From Pseudomonadota bacterium (lineage in GTDB: Bacteria; Desulfobacterota; Desulfovibrionia; Desulfovibrionales; Desulfomicrobiaceae): a stretch of DNA of 46,134 nucleotides. The stretch is taken from the NCBI GenBank assembly GCA_030529235.1, contig JAUMXF010000005.1, forward strand, positions 1-46,134, given 5' to 3'. The notes under the pieces were generated by a model. It did not search any database and had not been told where the DNA came from. It saw only the letters and a program-made list of their open reading frames with translations. The translations under genes were made by a program, and so were the position numbers. Positions 9,984 to 18,269 of the stretch are shown here, piece after piece (the first letter of the stretch is position 1; each line of letters begins with the position of its first letter).

Positions 9984-11324
9984 GTGAAGCGCAACGGAAA
10001 GATGTTTTCACCGGTTTTTCTGCCGGTGTATTTTTTCGCTCTGGCCATTCTGGCGGGAGCGGCGCTTTTGCATTCGCCTCCGGCCCGCGCGGAGCAGGGC
10101 GTGTCCTGGCTGGACGCTTTTTTCACCTCCGTGTCCGCCACCTGCGTCACCGGACTGGCTACCGTGGATACGGCCTCGGCCTATACCGGGTTCGGGCAGA
10201 CGGTCATCGCCGCACTGATCCAGATCGGCGGCCTGGGCGTCATGACCTATTCAAGTCTCATTTTCTACATGCTCCGCCGGCGGGTCACCCTGACCGACCG
10301 TATCGCCGTGGGCCAGTTTCTACTGAATGATCCGGGCTTTCAGCTGGGACGCTTTCTGAAACGGATGGTCCTTGTCTGCCTGTGCATCGAAGGGGCCGGA
10401 GCCTTCGGGCTGCGGCTGGGGAGCCTGGGCGAGATGAGCTGGGGCGGCGCTTTTTTCCATGCCGTCTCGGCCTTCTGCAACGCGGGCTTTTCCCTGTATT
10501 CCGGCAGCATGACGCGGTATGCGGACAACCTTCCCGTCAACATCGTCCTGATGACGCTGATCATCTGCGGGGGGCTTGGCTTCTATGTGCTGGTGGAACT
10601 GCCGGGGTTTTTCGCCGGGCTGGTCCGCAAAGGGAAAGCCGCGGTTCTGAGCTGGCAGAGCATGGTGGTCATCCAGACCAGTCTGTATCTGATACTGGGA
10701 GGCTGGGTGGTGTTTTTCCTTCTGGAAAAATCTCCGGACGTGTGGTCCGGTCTCCTGACCGCCCTGTTTCAGTCGGTTTCGGCGCGCACGGCGGGTTTCA
10801 ACACCGTGGATATAGGGGCGATGACCGACGCCTCCCTGTTCGTGCTCATCCTGCTCATGCTCGTGGGCGGATCGCCGGGGTCCTGCGCCGGGGGCATCAA
10901 GACGACCACCCTGCGCGTGCTGCTGGCCTTCGGCGTGTCTCAGGTCAAGGGCCGGGAGCAGGTGGTGGTGCGCGGCTGCGCCATGGATTCGCCGACCATC
11001 AGCAAGGCCATGACCGTGCTCATTCTGGCCGCCGTGCTCATTCTGGGATCGGTATTCGTTCTGAGCATGACCGAGGGCGCGGATATTTCGCATCAGCTGG
11101 TCCGGGGAAAATTCATCGAGATTTTTTTCGAGGCCGTGTCCGCTTTCGGCACCGTGGGGCTGAGCACCGGGCTCACGCCGAGACTTTCCGACGCGGGCAA
11201 GATCGTGATCATGGCGCTCATGTTCGTGGGGCGGCTGGGGCCCATTGTCTTTCTGATCATCCTGCAGTCCTGGCAGGATCGGGAGCTGTTCCGGCGGCCC
11301 GAGCGGAGCATGCTCATCGGGTGA
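9984..11324 (+). CDS. ktrB: KtrB/TrkH-family potassium uptake channel subunit
   Basis: Membrane subunit of a K+ uptake system of the Trk/Ktr/HKT superfamily, 446 residues. The four pore loops with their selectivity glycines can be read in order: ATCVTGLATVD, AFCNAGFSLYS, ARTAGFNTVD and FGTVGLSTGL. Hydrophobic helices flank each loop. The start is a GTG at 9984 with only a weak purine-rich site upstream (GAAGGGAC). The short N-terminus fits KtrB better than TrkH. The matching regulatory subunit is encoded next, so the pair should form a complete transporter; Ktr systems are commonly sodium-linked, which cannot be read from the sequence. Confidence 0.93.
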   Translation: MKRNGKMFSPVFLPVYFFALAILAGAALLHSPPARAEQGVSWLDAFFTSVSATCVTGLATVDTASAYTGFGQTVIAALIQIGGLGVMTYSSLIFYMLRRRVTLTDRIAVGQFLLNDPGFQLGRFLKRMVLVCLCIEGAGAFGLRLGSLGEMSWGGAFFHAVSAFCNAGFSLYSGSMTRYADNLPVNIVLMTLIICGGLGFYVLVELPGFFAGLVRKGKAAVLSWQSMVVIQTSLYLILGGWVVFFLLEKSPDVWSGLLTALFQSVSARTAGFNTVDIGAMTDASLFVLILLMLVGGSPGSCAGGIKTTTLRVLLAFGVSQVKGREQVVVRGCAMDSPTISKAMTVLILAAVLILGSVFVLSMTEGADISHQLVRGKFIEIFFEAVSAFGTVGLSTGLTPRLSDAGKIVIMALMFVGRLGPIVFLIILQSWQDRELFRRPERSMLIG

Positions 11325-11389
11325 CGCCGGGATGAGTAAATGACGGGCGCAAGACAGCGTTCTGCGGGCGGCGCAAATGGAGTGAACCG

Positions 11390-12043
11390 GTGAAGCGCAA
11401 GGAATTCGGCATAGTGGGATTGGGGAAATTCGGCCTGAGTCTGGGGCAGGCGCTGCGCGGGCACGGCCAGACAGTGATTGGCGTGGATTCCGATCATGAA
11501 AAGGTCAAGGAAGCCGCCGAAATACTGGACCAGGTCTACCAGGCCGACGCCATGCACAAGGCGGCCCTGCAGCAGCTGGGCTTCGGGGAGCTGCCGGAGG
11601 TCGTCGTCAGCACCGGACATTCCATGGAGGCCAGCATCCTCATCGTCATGTTCCTGAAAGAGCTGGGATGCCGGCGGGTCACGGTGAAGGCCATCAGTCT
11701 GGACCATGAGAAGGTGCTGAAAAAGGTCGGCGCGGACAAGATCATTTTCCCCGAGAGGTACGCGGCCGAACAGCTGGCGGCCCGGCTGGCCGTGCCGGGC
11801 CTGGTCGATTACCTGCCGCTTGGGCGCAACGTGGTGCTGAGAGAGTTCGTGGTGGAAAAATGGGAGGGACAGACTCTGCGGAACCTGAATCTGACCAATG
11901 TGTACGGCATGCAGGTGGTGGCAATGCGGTCGCGGGACGCCAAGGAGTTCGGATTTGTGCCCAGGGCCGATACGGTGCTGCAAAAAGGCGACGTGCTGGC
12001 CGCCATCGGCCGGGCCGAAAACCTGGAGAAGCTGGAGTCCTGA
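11390..12043 (+). CDS. ktrA: KtrA/TrkA-family potassium channel regulatory subunit
   Basis: Cytoplasmic RCK protein that binds nucleotides and gates KtrB. The 217 residues hold an RCK_N Rossmann domain (FGIVGLGKFGLSLGQAL with the GxGxxG turn; VIGVDSD ending strand two with the ribose-binding acid) and an RCK_C domain from about residue 135 (LREFVVEKWEGQTLRNLNL to GDVLAAIG). The start is a GTG with GGAG eight bases upstream. The length fits a single-RCK KtrA rather than the doubled TrkA of enterobacteria. Its stop codon overlaps the ATG of a 19-codon ORF (TGATG). Confidence 0.94.
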   Translation: MKRKEFGIVGLGKFGLSLGQALRGHGQTVIGVDSDHEKVKEAAEILDQVYQADAMHKAALQQLGFGELPEVVVSTGHSMEASILIVMFLKELGCRRVTVKAISLDHEKVLKKVGADKIIFPERYAAEQLAARLAVPGLVDYLPLGRNVVLREFVVEKWEGQTLRNLNLTNVYGMQVVAMRSRDAKEFGFVPRADTVLQKGDVLAAIGRAENLEKLES

Positions 12044-12102
12044 TGTCTGCTCTCCTGATCGTAACCCGGCTGCCGTGGGGCGCGGGCATTTTTTCCGCCT
12101 GA
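12043..12102 (+). CDS. 19-codon coupling ORF between ktrA and the helicase gene
   Basis: A tiny reading frame, MSALLIVTRLPWGAGIFSA, exactly fills the gap between ktrA and the helicase. Its ATG overlaps the ktrA stop as TGATG and has GGAG five bases upstream. Its TGA overlaps the helicase ATG, again as TGATG. The helicase start has no Shine-Dalgarno of its own. The arrangement suggests that ribosomes translate this ORF and restart at the helicase, so it may act only as a coupling device; the peptide resembles nothing I recognise. It could also be a chance frame. Confidence 0.45.
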   Translation: MSALLIVTRLPWGAGIFSA

Positions 12103-13481
12103 TGCTTTGCCGGATCAGCCATAAGCTTTTTCTTTCGGACGTGCCCGAGCAGGTCAAAAGCCGGGTCATGGCCGAACTGACTCTGGAAAATCCCAGGTGG
12201 CTCGAAAATCTGAAGATGGGCCGCCGCAACTACAGGGTTTCCCGGCATCTGAAGCTGTACTCCACGCGCACCTGCGGGGGGCTGATTCTGCCCCGGGGCT
12301 ACGGCGGACGGCTGGCCCGGATTTGCGCCGAATGCGGCGAAGAGGTGGAGTACCGGGACGAGCGCCGGACCCTGCCCGAAGTGGATTTCCATTTTCACGG
12401 GGAGTTGCGGTCCTATCAGAGCGAAGCCTGCGCGGTCATGCTCCGGCGGCGGTTCGGAACCCTGTGCGCGCCCACCGGAGCGGGCAAGACCGTGTGCGGG
12501 CTGTACCTCATCGCCCGGCGGCGGCAGCCGGCGCTTGTCGTGGTGCATACCAGAGATCTGGCCATGCAGTGGGTGGAGCGCGTCGAGGAATTTCTGGGAA
12601 TCCCCGGACGCGAAGTGGGCATGATCGGCGGCGGCCGGGACAAGGTGGGGCAGGCCGTGACCGTGGCCACGGTGCAGTCCGTGTACAGCCGGGCCAGAGA
12701 ACTGAAGAAACGCATCGGGCATCTGGTGGTGGACGAGTGCCACCGCGCGCCCAGCCGGACCTTCACGGCGGCCGTGACCGCCTTCGACTGCGCCTATTCC
12801 CTCGGCCTCTCGGCCACGCCGTACCGGCGCGACGGCCTGACCCCGCTCATCTTCTGGCATCTGGGTGAAATGCACGCCCGCATCGACAGCACGGCCCTCA
12901 TGGACAGCGGGGCCATCCTGCGGCCGGAAATCCGGATTCACCAGACCATGTTTCATTCGGAGCGCGATCCGGTGGAGGAATACGCCGGAATCATCGCCGA
13001 TCTCACTCTGGACGCGGACAGAAACGCGCTCATCGTGGACGAGCTGGCCGGGGAAATCCGCTCCGGCCGGGGCGTGAGCCTGGTGCTGTCCTACCGCAAA
13101 GGGCATTGCCACGCCCTGCGAGAGCTGCTGCTGGCGCGGCATGGGCTGGACGGGATGGTGCTGACCGGCGACACCCCGCTTCCCGAGCGCAGAAAGATGG
13201 CCGCGTGTATTCAGGCGGGGAGTGTGCCGGTTGTTTTCGCCACGGGGCAGCTCATCGGCGAGGGGTTCGACGCCAGCAATCTGGGCTCGCTTTTCCTGGC
13301 CACGCCGGTCAAGTTCAGCGGGCGGCTCATTCAGTATCTGGGCCGGATTCTGCGTCCTTCATCCGGAAAAACGCGGGCCACGGTGCATGATTTCGTGGAT
13401 GGCCGGGTCGGCGTGCTGGAGGCTGCGGCCAGAGCCAGGGCCGAGGTGTATGCGGATATGGCGGGCGAGGGGCCGGAATAG
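12102..13481 (+). CDS. XPB/UvsW-like superfamily 2 DNA helicase
   Basis: ATP-dependent helicase, 459 residues, of the COG1061 type that includes archaeal/eukaryotic XPB and phage-like helicases. Motifs in order: I (APTGAGKT), Ia (VVHTRDLAMQW), II (DECH), III (SATPYR), IV-V (VFATGQLIGEGFD) and VI (QYLGRILR). Before the motor lies a region of about 105 residues with a partial zinc-binding look (a single CxxC, ICAEC) that is typical of this subgroup. The ATG at 12102 is where family likeness begins (KLFLSDVPEQVKSR). It has no ribosome-binding site and probably depends on translation of the preceding 19-codon ORF. The role is likely DNA repair or recombination; the substrate is unknown. Confidence 0.88.
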   Translation: MLCRISHKLFLSDVPEQVKSRVMAELTLENPRWLENLKMGRRNYRVSRHLKLYSTRTCGGLILPRGYGGRLARICAECGEEVEYRDERRTLPEVDFHFHGELRSYQSEACAVMLRRRFGTLCAPTGAGKTVCGLYLIARRRQPALVVVHTRDLAMQWVERVEEFLGIPGREVGMIGGGRDKVGQAVTVATVQSVYSRARELKKRIGHLVVDECHRAPSRTFTAAVTAFDCAYSLGLSATPYRRDGLTPLIFWHLGEMHARIDSTALMDSGAILRPEIRIHQTMFHSERDPVEEYAGIIADLTLDADRNALIVDELAGEIRSGRGVSLVLSYRKGHCHALRELLLARHGLDGMVLTGDTPLPERRKMAACIQAGSVPVVFATGQLIGEGFDASNLGSLFLATPVKFSGRLIQYLGRILRPSSGKTRATVHDFVDGRVGVLEAAARARAEVYADMAGEGPE

Positions 13482-13513
13482 AACCGGCGCATGGAATGAA
13501 AGGGAGCGGCGTC

Positions 13514-13535
13514 CGGGCATGTTCGCACATGCCCG
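13514..13535. other. Hairpin between convergent genes, possible weak terminator
   Basis: A 9-bp perfect stem (CGGGCATGT / ACATGCCCG) closed by a TCGC tetraloop lies between the convergent helicase and ABC ATPase stops. There is no T-tract on either strand, so it is not a standard intrinsic terminator. It could stabilise 3' ends or assist termination in both directions. Confidence 0.45.
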
Positions 13536-13540
13536 AAATG

Positions 13541-14265
<725 letters not shown>

Positions 14266-14269
<4 letters not shown>

Positions 14270-14943
14270 TTCTTGGTCCTGTTGTGCAGGCGCAGTTCGA
14301 GAATGTGCAGGGCCTTGGCGATGCTCATGGTCATGGCCAGATAGATCAGGGCCACGGCGATATAGACCTCGAAGGCGCGGAAGTTCACGGCCACGATTTC
14401 CTGTCCCGTGCGCAGCAGCTCGCCCACGCCGATGACCATCAGAAGGGAGGTGTCCTTCAGGCTGATGATGAACTGGTTGCCCAGAGGCGGGATCATGCGC
14501 CGGAAAGCCTGGGGCCAGATGATGTAGCGCAGGGTCTGGGGGCCGGTCAGGCCGATGGATCGCCCGGCTTCGGTCTGTCCCACGTTGATGGACTGAATGG
14601 CCCCGCGCACGATTTCGGCGATATAGGCTCCGGAGTTGACCGCGATGACGATGATGCCCGCCGTCAGGGGAGGAATGCGCAGGCCCATGGCCATGGGCAC
14701 GCCGTAATACAGGAACATGGCCTGGACCAGCATGGGCGTGCCCCGGATGAGCTCCACGTAAAATCCGGCCGCCTTGCGGAAGAAAATTCTTCTGGACAGC
14801 TTCATCAGCCCGGCGGCCACGCCCAGGATGAACCCGAAAAAGAGGCCGCCGACGGTCAGGTAGATGGTGTACCATACGCCGCGCATGAGCATGGGCATGG
14901 TGGAAACGATGACGGATGGTTCAAACTGAAAGGCCATGAACAT
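14266..14943 (-). CDS. Polar amino-acid ABC transporter permease (GlnP-like)
   Basis: Integral membrane subunit of the His/Glu/Gln/Arg/opine permease family, 225 residues. It has a first helix with [20 protein letters not shown], then [19 protein letters not shown], the coupling-loop region [21 protein letters not shown], and [15 protein letters not shown], all typical of this family. A single permease gene implies a homodimer. It follows an intrinsic terminator placed between the binding-protein gene and itself, so it should be made in smaller amounts than the binding protein. Confidence 0.95.
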
Positions 14944-14992
14944 TCCAGGGGAGAACGCCGTCTCCCGGTTGAGATTGCCCGCCGCGCCGGTT

Positions 14993-15018
14993 CAAAAAAG
15001 GCCGGGAGATGCCCGGCC
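14993..15018 (-). terminator. Intra-operon terminator after the binding-protein gene
   Basis: Read on the minus strand, GGCCGGG, a five-base loop and CCCGGCC are followed directly by TTTTTTG. It lies about 20 bases after the binding-protein stop and about 50 bases before the permease start. This is a textbook partial terminator that lets the periplasmic binding protein be made in excess over the membrane subunits. Confidence 0.85.
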
Positions 15019-15036
15019 CTGAATGCGGATGCGGGA

Positions 15037-15777
15037 TTACTTCGGCTCCGTGCCGAACCATTTCATGTACAGTTCGCGGTATTCGCCGCTGTCCTTGAGC
15101 TTTTTCAGCGCGGCGTTGGTTTTGCCCACCAGTTCACTGCCTTTGGGGAATCCGATACCGTAGGCCTGGCCCATGTACAGCGGCCCGACGACCTTGACCT
15201 TGCCTTTGCCGGCCGTACGCATGAAGTCGGAGACGACGGGGGAATCGAAGATGACGGCGTCGGCACCGCCAGCCAGGAGCTCCATGAACATGGCGTCGTT
15301 GTTGGGGAAGAGCTTGACTTCCCTGGCCTTGGCCTCCCGCTTGGCGAAATCTTCACTGGTGGTGCCGAGCTTGGTGGCCACGATTTTGCCTTCCAGGCTG
15401 GTCACATCCGTGGTGGTCGAATCGTCGGTCCGGACCAGAATGAGCAGGCCCGCGTTGTAGTAGGGGTCGGAAAAATCCACGACCTGGGTCCGCTCGGGCT
15501 TGATGGTCATGCCGGCGATGCCCACGTCGATCTGGCCGGACTGCAGGCCGGGAATGATGCCGTTGAAATCCATGGGCTGCAGGGTGTATTCCGCTCCCAT
15601 TTCCCGGGCGATGGCGTTCCAGAGTTCAACATCGAAACCGGTGTGTTTCCCTGTCTGCGGGTCCTTGAACTCGAAGGGCGGAAAATTGGTATCCGTGGCG
15701 ACCACCAGTTTCTTGGCCGTCGCGGCCGTGGCGCACAGCATCAGGATGAACAGGGTCAAAAATGCGATACGTTCCAT
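15037..15777 (-). CDS. Polar amino-acid ABC transporter substrate-binding protein (GlnH-like)
   Basis: Periplasmic family-3 solute-binding protein, 246 residues. The signal peptide is MERIAFLTLFILMLCATAATA, followed by KKLVVATDTNFPPFEFKD and the family signature GFDVELWNAIAREMG. The ligand-site arginine region MTIKPERTQVVDFSDPYY is intact. The ATG at 15777 has a very strong GGAGGAGG six bases upstream; the frame stays open to 16026 but the extra residues carry no family likeness. It heads the operon and is separated from the permease by a terminator. The pattern fits glutamine or another polar amino acid, without proof. Confidence 0.95.
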   Translation of the reverse strand: MERIAFLTLFILMLCATAATAKKLVVATDTNFPPFEFKDPQTGKHTGFDVELWNAIAREMGAEYTLQPMDFNGIIPGLQSGQIDVGIAGMTIKPERTQVVDFSDPYYNAGLLILVRTDDSTTTDVTSLEGKIVATKLGTTSEDFAKREAKAREVKLFPNNDAMFMELLAGGADAVIFDSPVVSDFMRTAGKGKVKVVGPLYMGQAYGIGFPKGSELVGKTNAALKKLKDSGEYRELYMKWFGTEPK

Positions 15778-16326
15778 GAAGCCTCCTCCGGGCATATGGT
15801 TTTGATCTGCGGAGTTCTGTCCCCGCCGGAAGGTGGTCGGGGGCCCTCCCCGGCTGAAAAAGCGTGCCGCAGCATGGTGGGAAAAAAAAGAAAAGGCAAG
15901 CGGCGCATCCGCCCCATGCCGGAAGAGAGGGTGCCTTTTCTCTGGTGCTTCAAGGGGTGAGCCGTAAACTTTGTCACATCCGGGACCCCGAATCCCGGTC
16001 AAGCCCGGACAGCAACTGGACGCCATTATGGATGGGCGGTCCTCCTTATTATTTTGATATATTATGGAGTAATTTTTTAATAACAGCTATTATTAATCAG
16101 CTCATAGCCTTCTTCAAAAAGCTCATGTATAGACACTGCACAAACGAATAAAATCTTGCGTCCCTGTGTGAAAGAAAGTACAGATCAAAACCATGTATCA
16201 GTTGCAGAAGTGCGGGTTGATACGAGGCGTGAGGGGACGGGACAGGAGCTGACCCGTGGGGTGACGGAGACCATGGGAAAGCCCGGCCCGGGTTGTTCAG
16301 TTTTTTTAAGGAGATGAGTGTTGATT
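15778..16326. other. 549-base intergenic region with AT-rich core
   Basis: This divergent region separates the amino-acid ABC operon from the RRM gene. It holds an AT-rich core (about 16040-16150) that contrasts with the GC-rich surroundings, a plausible minus-strand promoter in that core, and a T7 tract just before the RRM ribosome-binding site. Short frames here (for example 15864-16151 plus) look spurious: no good ribosome-binding site, odd composition and no recognisable domain. If the promoter is correct, the binding-protein mRNA has a leader of roughly 300 bases. No riboswitch that I recognise was found. Confidence 0.5.
16089..16117 (-). promoter_or_regulatory. Candidate sigma-70 promoter for the amino-acid ABC operon
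   Basis: Read on the minus strand, TTGAAG (-35), a 17-base spacer and AATAAT (-10, five of six matches) sit in the AT-rich core upstream of the binding-protein gene. Transcription would start near 16082. This rests on consensus matching only. Confidence 0.4.
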
Positions 16327-16596
16327 ATGGCGAAGAACATTTATGTTGGAAACCTGCCTTGGAGTGCTACCGAACAGGATGTGGAGACTCTGTTTGCCAC
16401 CTATGGGCAGGTTACGAGTGTCAAACTGATTTCTGACCGTGAGACCGGCCGGGCTCGCGGCTTTGGCTTTGTTGAGATGGAAAGCGGTGCGGACGAGGCC
16501 ATCGCGGCGCTGGATGGCTCCGAGTATGGCGGGCGTTCCCTGAAGGTCAACGAAGCCCGTCCCCGTCCCGAACGGGACCGCTCCCCCAGATGGTAA
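16327..16596 (+). CDS. RRM-domain RNA-binding protein
   Basis: Small single-RRM protein (89 residues) of the kind found in cyanobacteria and many Proteobacteria, often cold-induced and thought to act on RNA folding or stability. RNP2 (IYVGNLPW) and RNP1 (RGFGFVEM) are intact, and a short basic tail (RPRPERDRSPRW) follows. The ATG at 16327 gives the common MAKNIYVGNL start; AAGGAG lies 13 bases upstream, which is long, and a GTG at 16318 is an alternative. The gene stands alone and is followed by a very strong terminator. Confidence 0.93.
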   Translation: MAKNIYVGNLPWSATEQDVETLFATYGQVTSVKLISDRETGRARGFGFVEMESGADEAIAALDGSEYGGRSLKVNEARPRPERDRSPRW

Positions 16597-16623
16597 CACT
16601 CTGATTTACCGCGTATATTCCAG

Positions 16624-16657
16624 GGAAAGGCTCTCGAAAACGAGAGCCTTTCCTTTT
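16624..16657 (+). terminator. Strong intrinsic terminator of the RRM gene
   Basis: A 13-bp perfect stem (GGAAAGGCTCTCG / CGAGAGCCTTTCC) with an AAAA loop is followed by TTTT. It begins 28 bases after the RRM stop codon. Confidence 0.92.
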
Positions 16658-16681
16658 GGTACTTCCAGAGGACCGGAATAT

Positions 16682-16704
16682 CCTCTTCATCGACCCTGAA
16701 GAGG
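16682..16704. other. Second hairpin downstream of the RRM gene
   Basis: An 8-bp perfect stem (CCTCTTCA / TGAAGAGG) with a seven-base loop sits between two terminators. It has no T-tract of its own. Confidence 0.5.
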
Positions 16705-16714
16705 GCGACCTTTC

Positions 16715-16754
16715 AGAGCCGGCGTTGGGAAAACCCCATCGCCGGTCTCTTTTT
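16715..16754 (+). terminator. Third hairpin, terminator-like, between RRM and MFS genes
   Basis: A composite stem (AGAG plus CCGGCG pairing with CGCCGG plus CTCT, with an inner GGG/CCC and an AAAA loop) ends in TTTTT on the plus strand. It would back up the RRM terminator. On the minus strand it lies just past the MFS stop but has no T-tract there. Confidence 0.65.
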
Positions 16755-16758
16755 CCGG

Positions 16759-18027
16759 TCAGGCTTTTTCGGGTGTTGTCGTCAGCGGCAGGCTTGATGC
16801 GAGGAGCATGGACGCCACGAATGCGCCCAGGGCGAAGATGATGGAATAGGTGTAACTTCCGGAGACGTCCTTCAGATATCCGCCGATGAACGCTCCGGCA
16901 AAGGGTCCGATCCCCATGACGATAAGCGTGGCCAACCCCCATATTCTGCCTAGGGTGGCCCGGCCGTACACCGCGCCGGCGTATCCGACCACGCCTCCGG
17001 GGACCACGGCCCAGTATATGGCGAAAACCACGCACGACAGGGCGCCGAGAATGCTGCTTTCCGGAGTCTGCATGAGCAGCAGTGCGCAGGCCGCGGCGCC
17101 GGTCAGAGGGCCGAAGATGAGCATCTTTTTCCGTCCCGAGGCCTCGCTTGCCGAGCGCTGTACCACTTTATCCGCCACGACGCCCATTATGGGCATGGAA
17201 AAAATGCCGACTATGCCGATGATGATGTACAGATGAGCGGCGGACTCCAGCGGTATGCCGAGATCCGTGTGCCAGTAGCTGACCGCCTGGGTCCAGATCA
17301 TGAATTCCCCCAGAACGCTGGTCAGAAAAGTCAGTATCACGCCCCAGATCGGGTAGGTCGTAAAAGTTTCCCGGATGCTCCAGACGTGCTGGGGCGCGCC
17401 GACCGCGCCGGGCATCCCGCCGAAGGGCTCCATGCCGTACCGTTCCGGCGGTTTTCTGGCCAGAAGCGCGGCAGCGGCCAGACAGATCAGGGTCAGACCG
17501 CCGAGCATCTGCATGGCGTCGCGCCAGGCGTCTCCCTCCGATCCGGCGAGGGCCTGCTTCACAAAAAGATTCATTATCACCTGGGAAATGGGCGCTCCGG
17601 TGAAGGCGATGCCGAACATCTTCGAATAGGAAAGACCCACATACCATCTGCGCACGGAAATGACGGACGAGACCCAGAGCATGCCCGTGGCCGTGCCGGT
17701 CAGGATGCCGTACGCGGCGTAATAGGCGTAGAGGGTGTGCGCGTTGCTGGTCACATAGAAGCCCGCCCCGCCGAGGACGGCCCCCAGAAAATACGCGGGC
17801 CGGGTGCCCCACTTGTCGAGTATCAGGCCGCTGCCGAAAGCCGCGAGGGCATAGCAGGTCATCATGAAGGAATATCCCAGTGTGACCTGGGCCTGCGTCC
17901 AGCCCATGTCGGCGCTCATGGGCACCTTGAGAATGGCGAACGTCGCGCGGCAGCCGAACAGACAGAACAGGGCCAGCCAGGATGCGGCGATAACCGACCA
18001 GCCGTAAAATTTTCTCGTGTCGCTCAT
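16759..18027 (-). CDS. MFS transporter, OFA (oxalate/formate antiporter)-like
   Basis: Twelve-helix major facilitator, 422 residues. The N-terminus (FYGWSVIAASWLALFC), the early loop PMSADMGWTQAQVTLGYS and the MFS signature LILDKWGTRP after helix two fit the monocarboxylate/OFA group. Helix pairs and a central loop near 200-220 (ARKPPERYGMEPFGG) separate the two six-helix halves. The ATG has GAGGTAG eight bases upstream. OFA members move small carboxylates such as oxalate, formate or lactate; the substrate here is unknown. It stands alone, about 240 bases after the DEAD-box helicase gene on the same strand. Confidence 0.88.
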   Translation of the reverse strand: MSDTRKFYGWSVIAASWLALFCLFGCRATFAILKVPMSADMGWTQAQVTLGYSFMMTCYALAAFGSGLILDKWGTRPAYFLGAVLGGAGFYVTSNAHTLYAYYAAYGILTGTATGMLWVSSVISVRRWYVGLSYSKMFGIAFTGAPISQVIMNLFVKQALAGSEGDAWRDAMQMLGGLTLICLAAAALLARKPPERYGMEPFGGMPGAVGAPQHVWSIRETFTTYPIWGVILTFLTSVLGEFMIWTQAVSYWHTDLGIPLESAAHLYIIIGIVGIFSMPIMGVVADKVVQRSASEASGRKKMLIFGPLTGAAACALLLMQTPESSILGALSCVVFAIYWAVVPGGVVGYAGAVYGRATLGRIWGLATLIVMGIGPFAGAFIGGYLKDVSGSYTYSIIFALGAFVASMLLASSLPLTTTPEKA

Positions 18028-18269
18028 TGGTGTCTACCTCGTACCTGCTCTTATTGATTGTCCGCAGCCGGGGCACACCGGTTCATAAGGCTTTCGGGCC
18101 GTCAAAAAACCGGTCCGGCTGGAATTTCCCCGGCCGGACCGCCTGTCGCAGATAGCCCGGAATATTTCAATATGCTGATACAGCCACATTGCCGCCCGCC
18201 GGAGATTTCGGCTCCCGAGTTGAGCGGTCCGGATGTCCGAGCCCTGTCTGCACATTTGTATGCCGACAG

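Noticed and set aside
15778-16026. In-frame upstream extension of the amino-acid binding protein
   Set aside because: It would bury the clear signal peptide at 15777, which has its own very strong ribosome-binding site. The extension has no family likeness.
15864-16151. Possible 95-residue protein in the intergenic region
   Set aside because: It has no ribosome-binding site, mixes an Arg/Lys/His-rich start with an AT-rich hydrophobic end, and matches no family. It arises from the AT-rich core.
16282-16307. Attenuator just before the RRM ribosome-binding site (CCCGGCCCGGG then T7)
   Set aside because: The stem would be very short with a tight loop and the T-tract is six bases away; not convincing.
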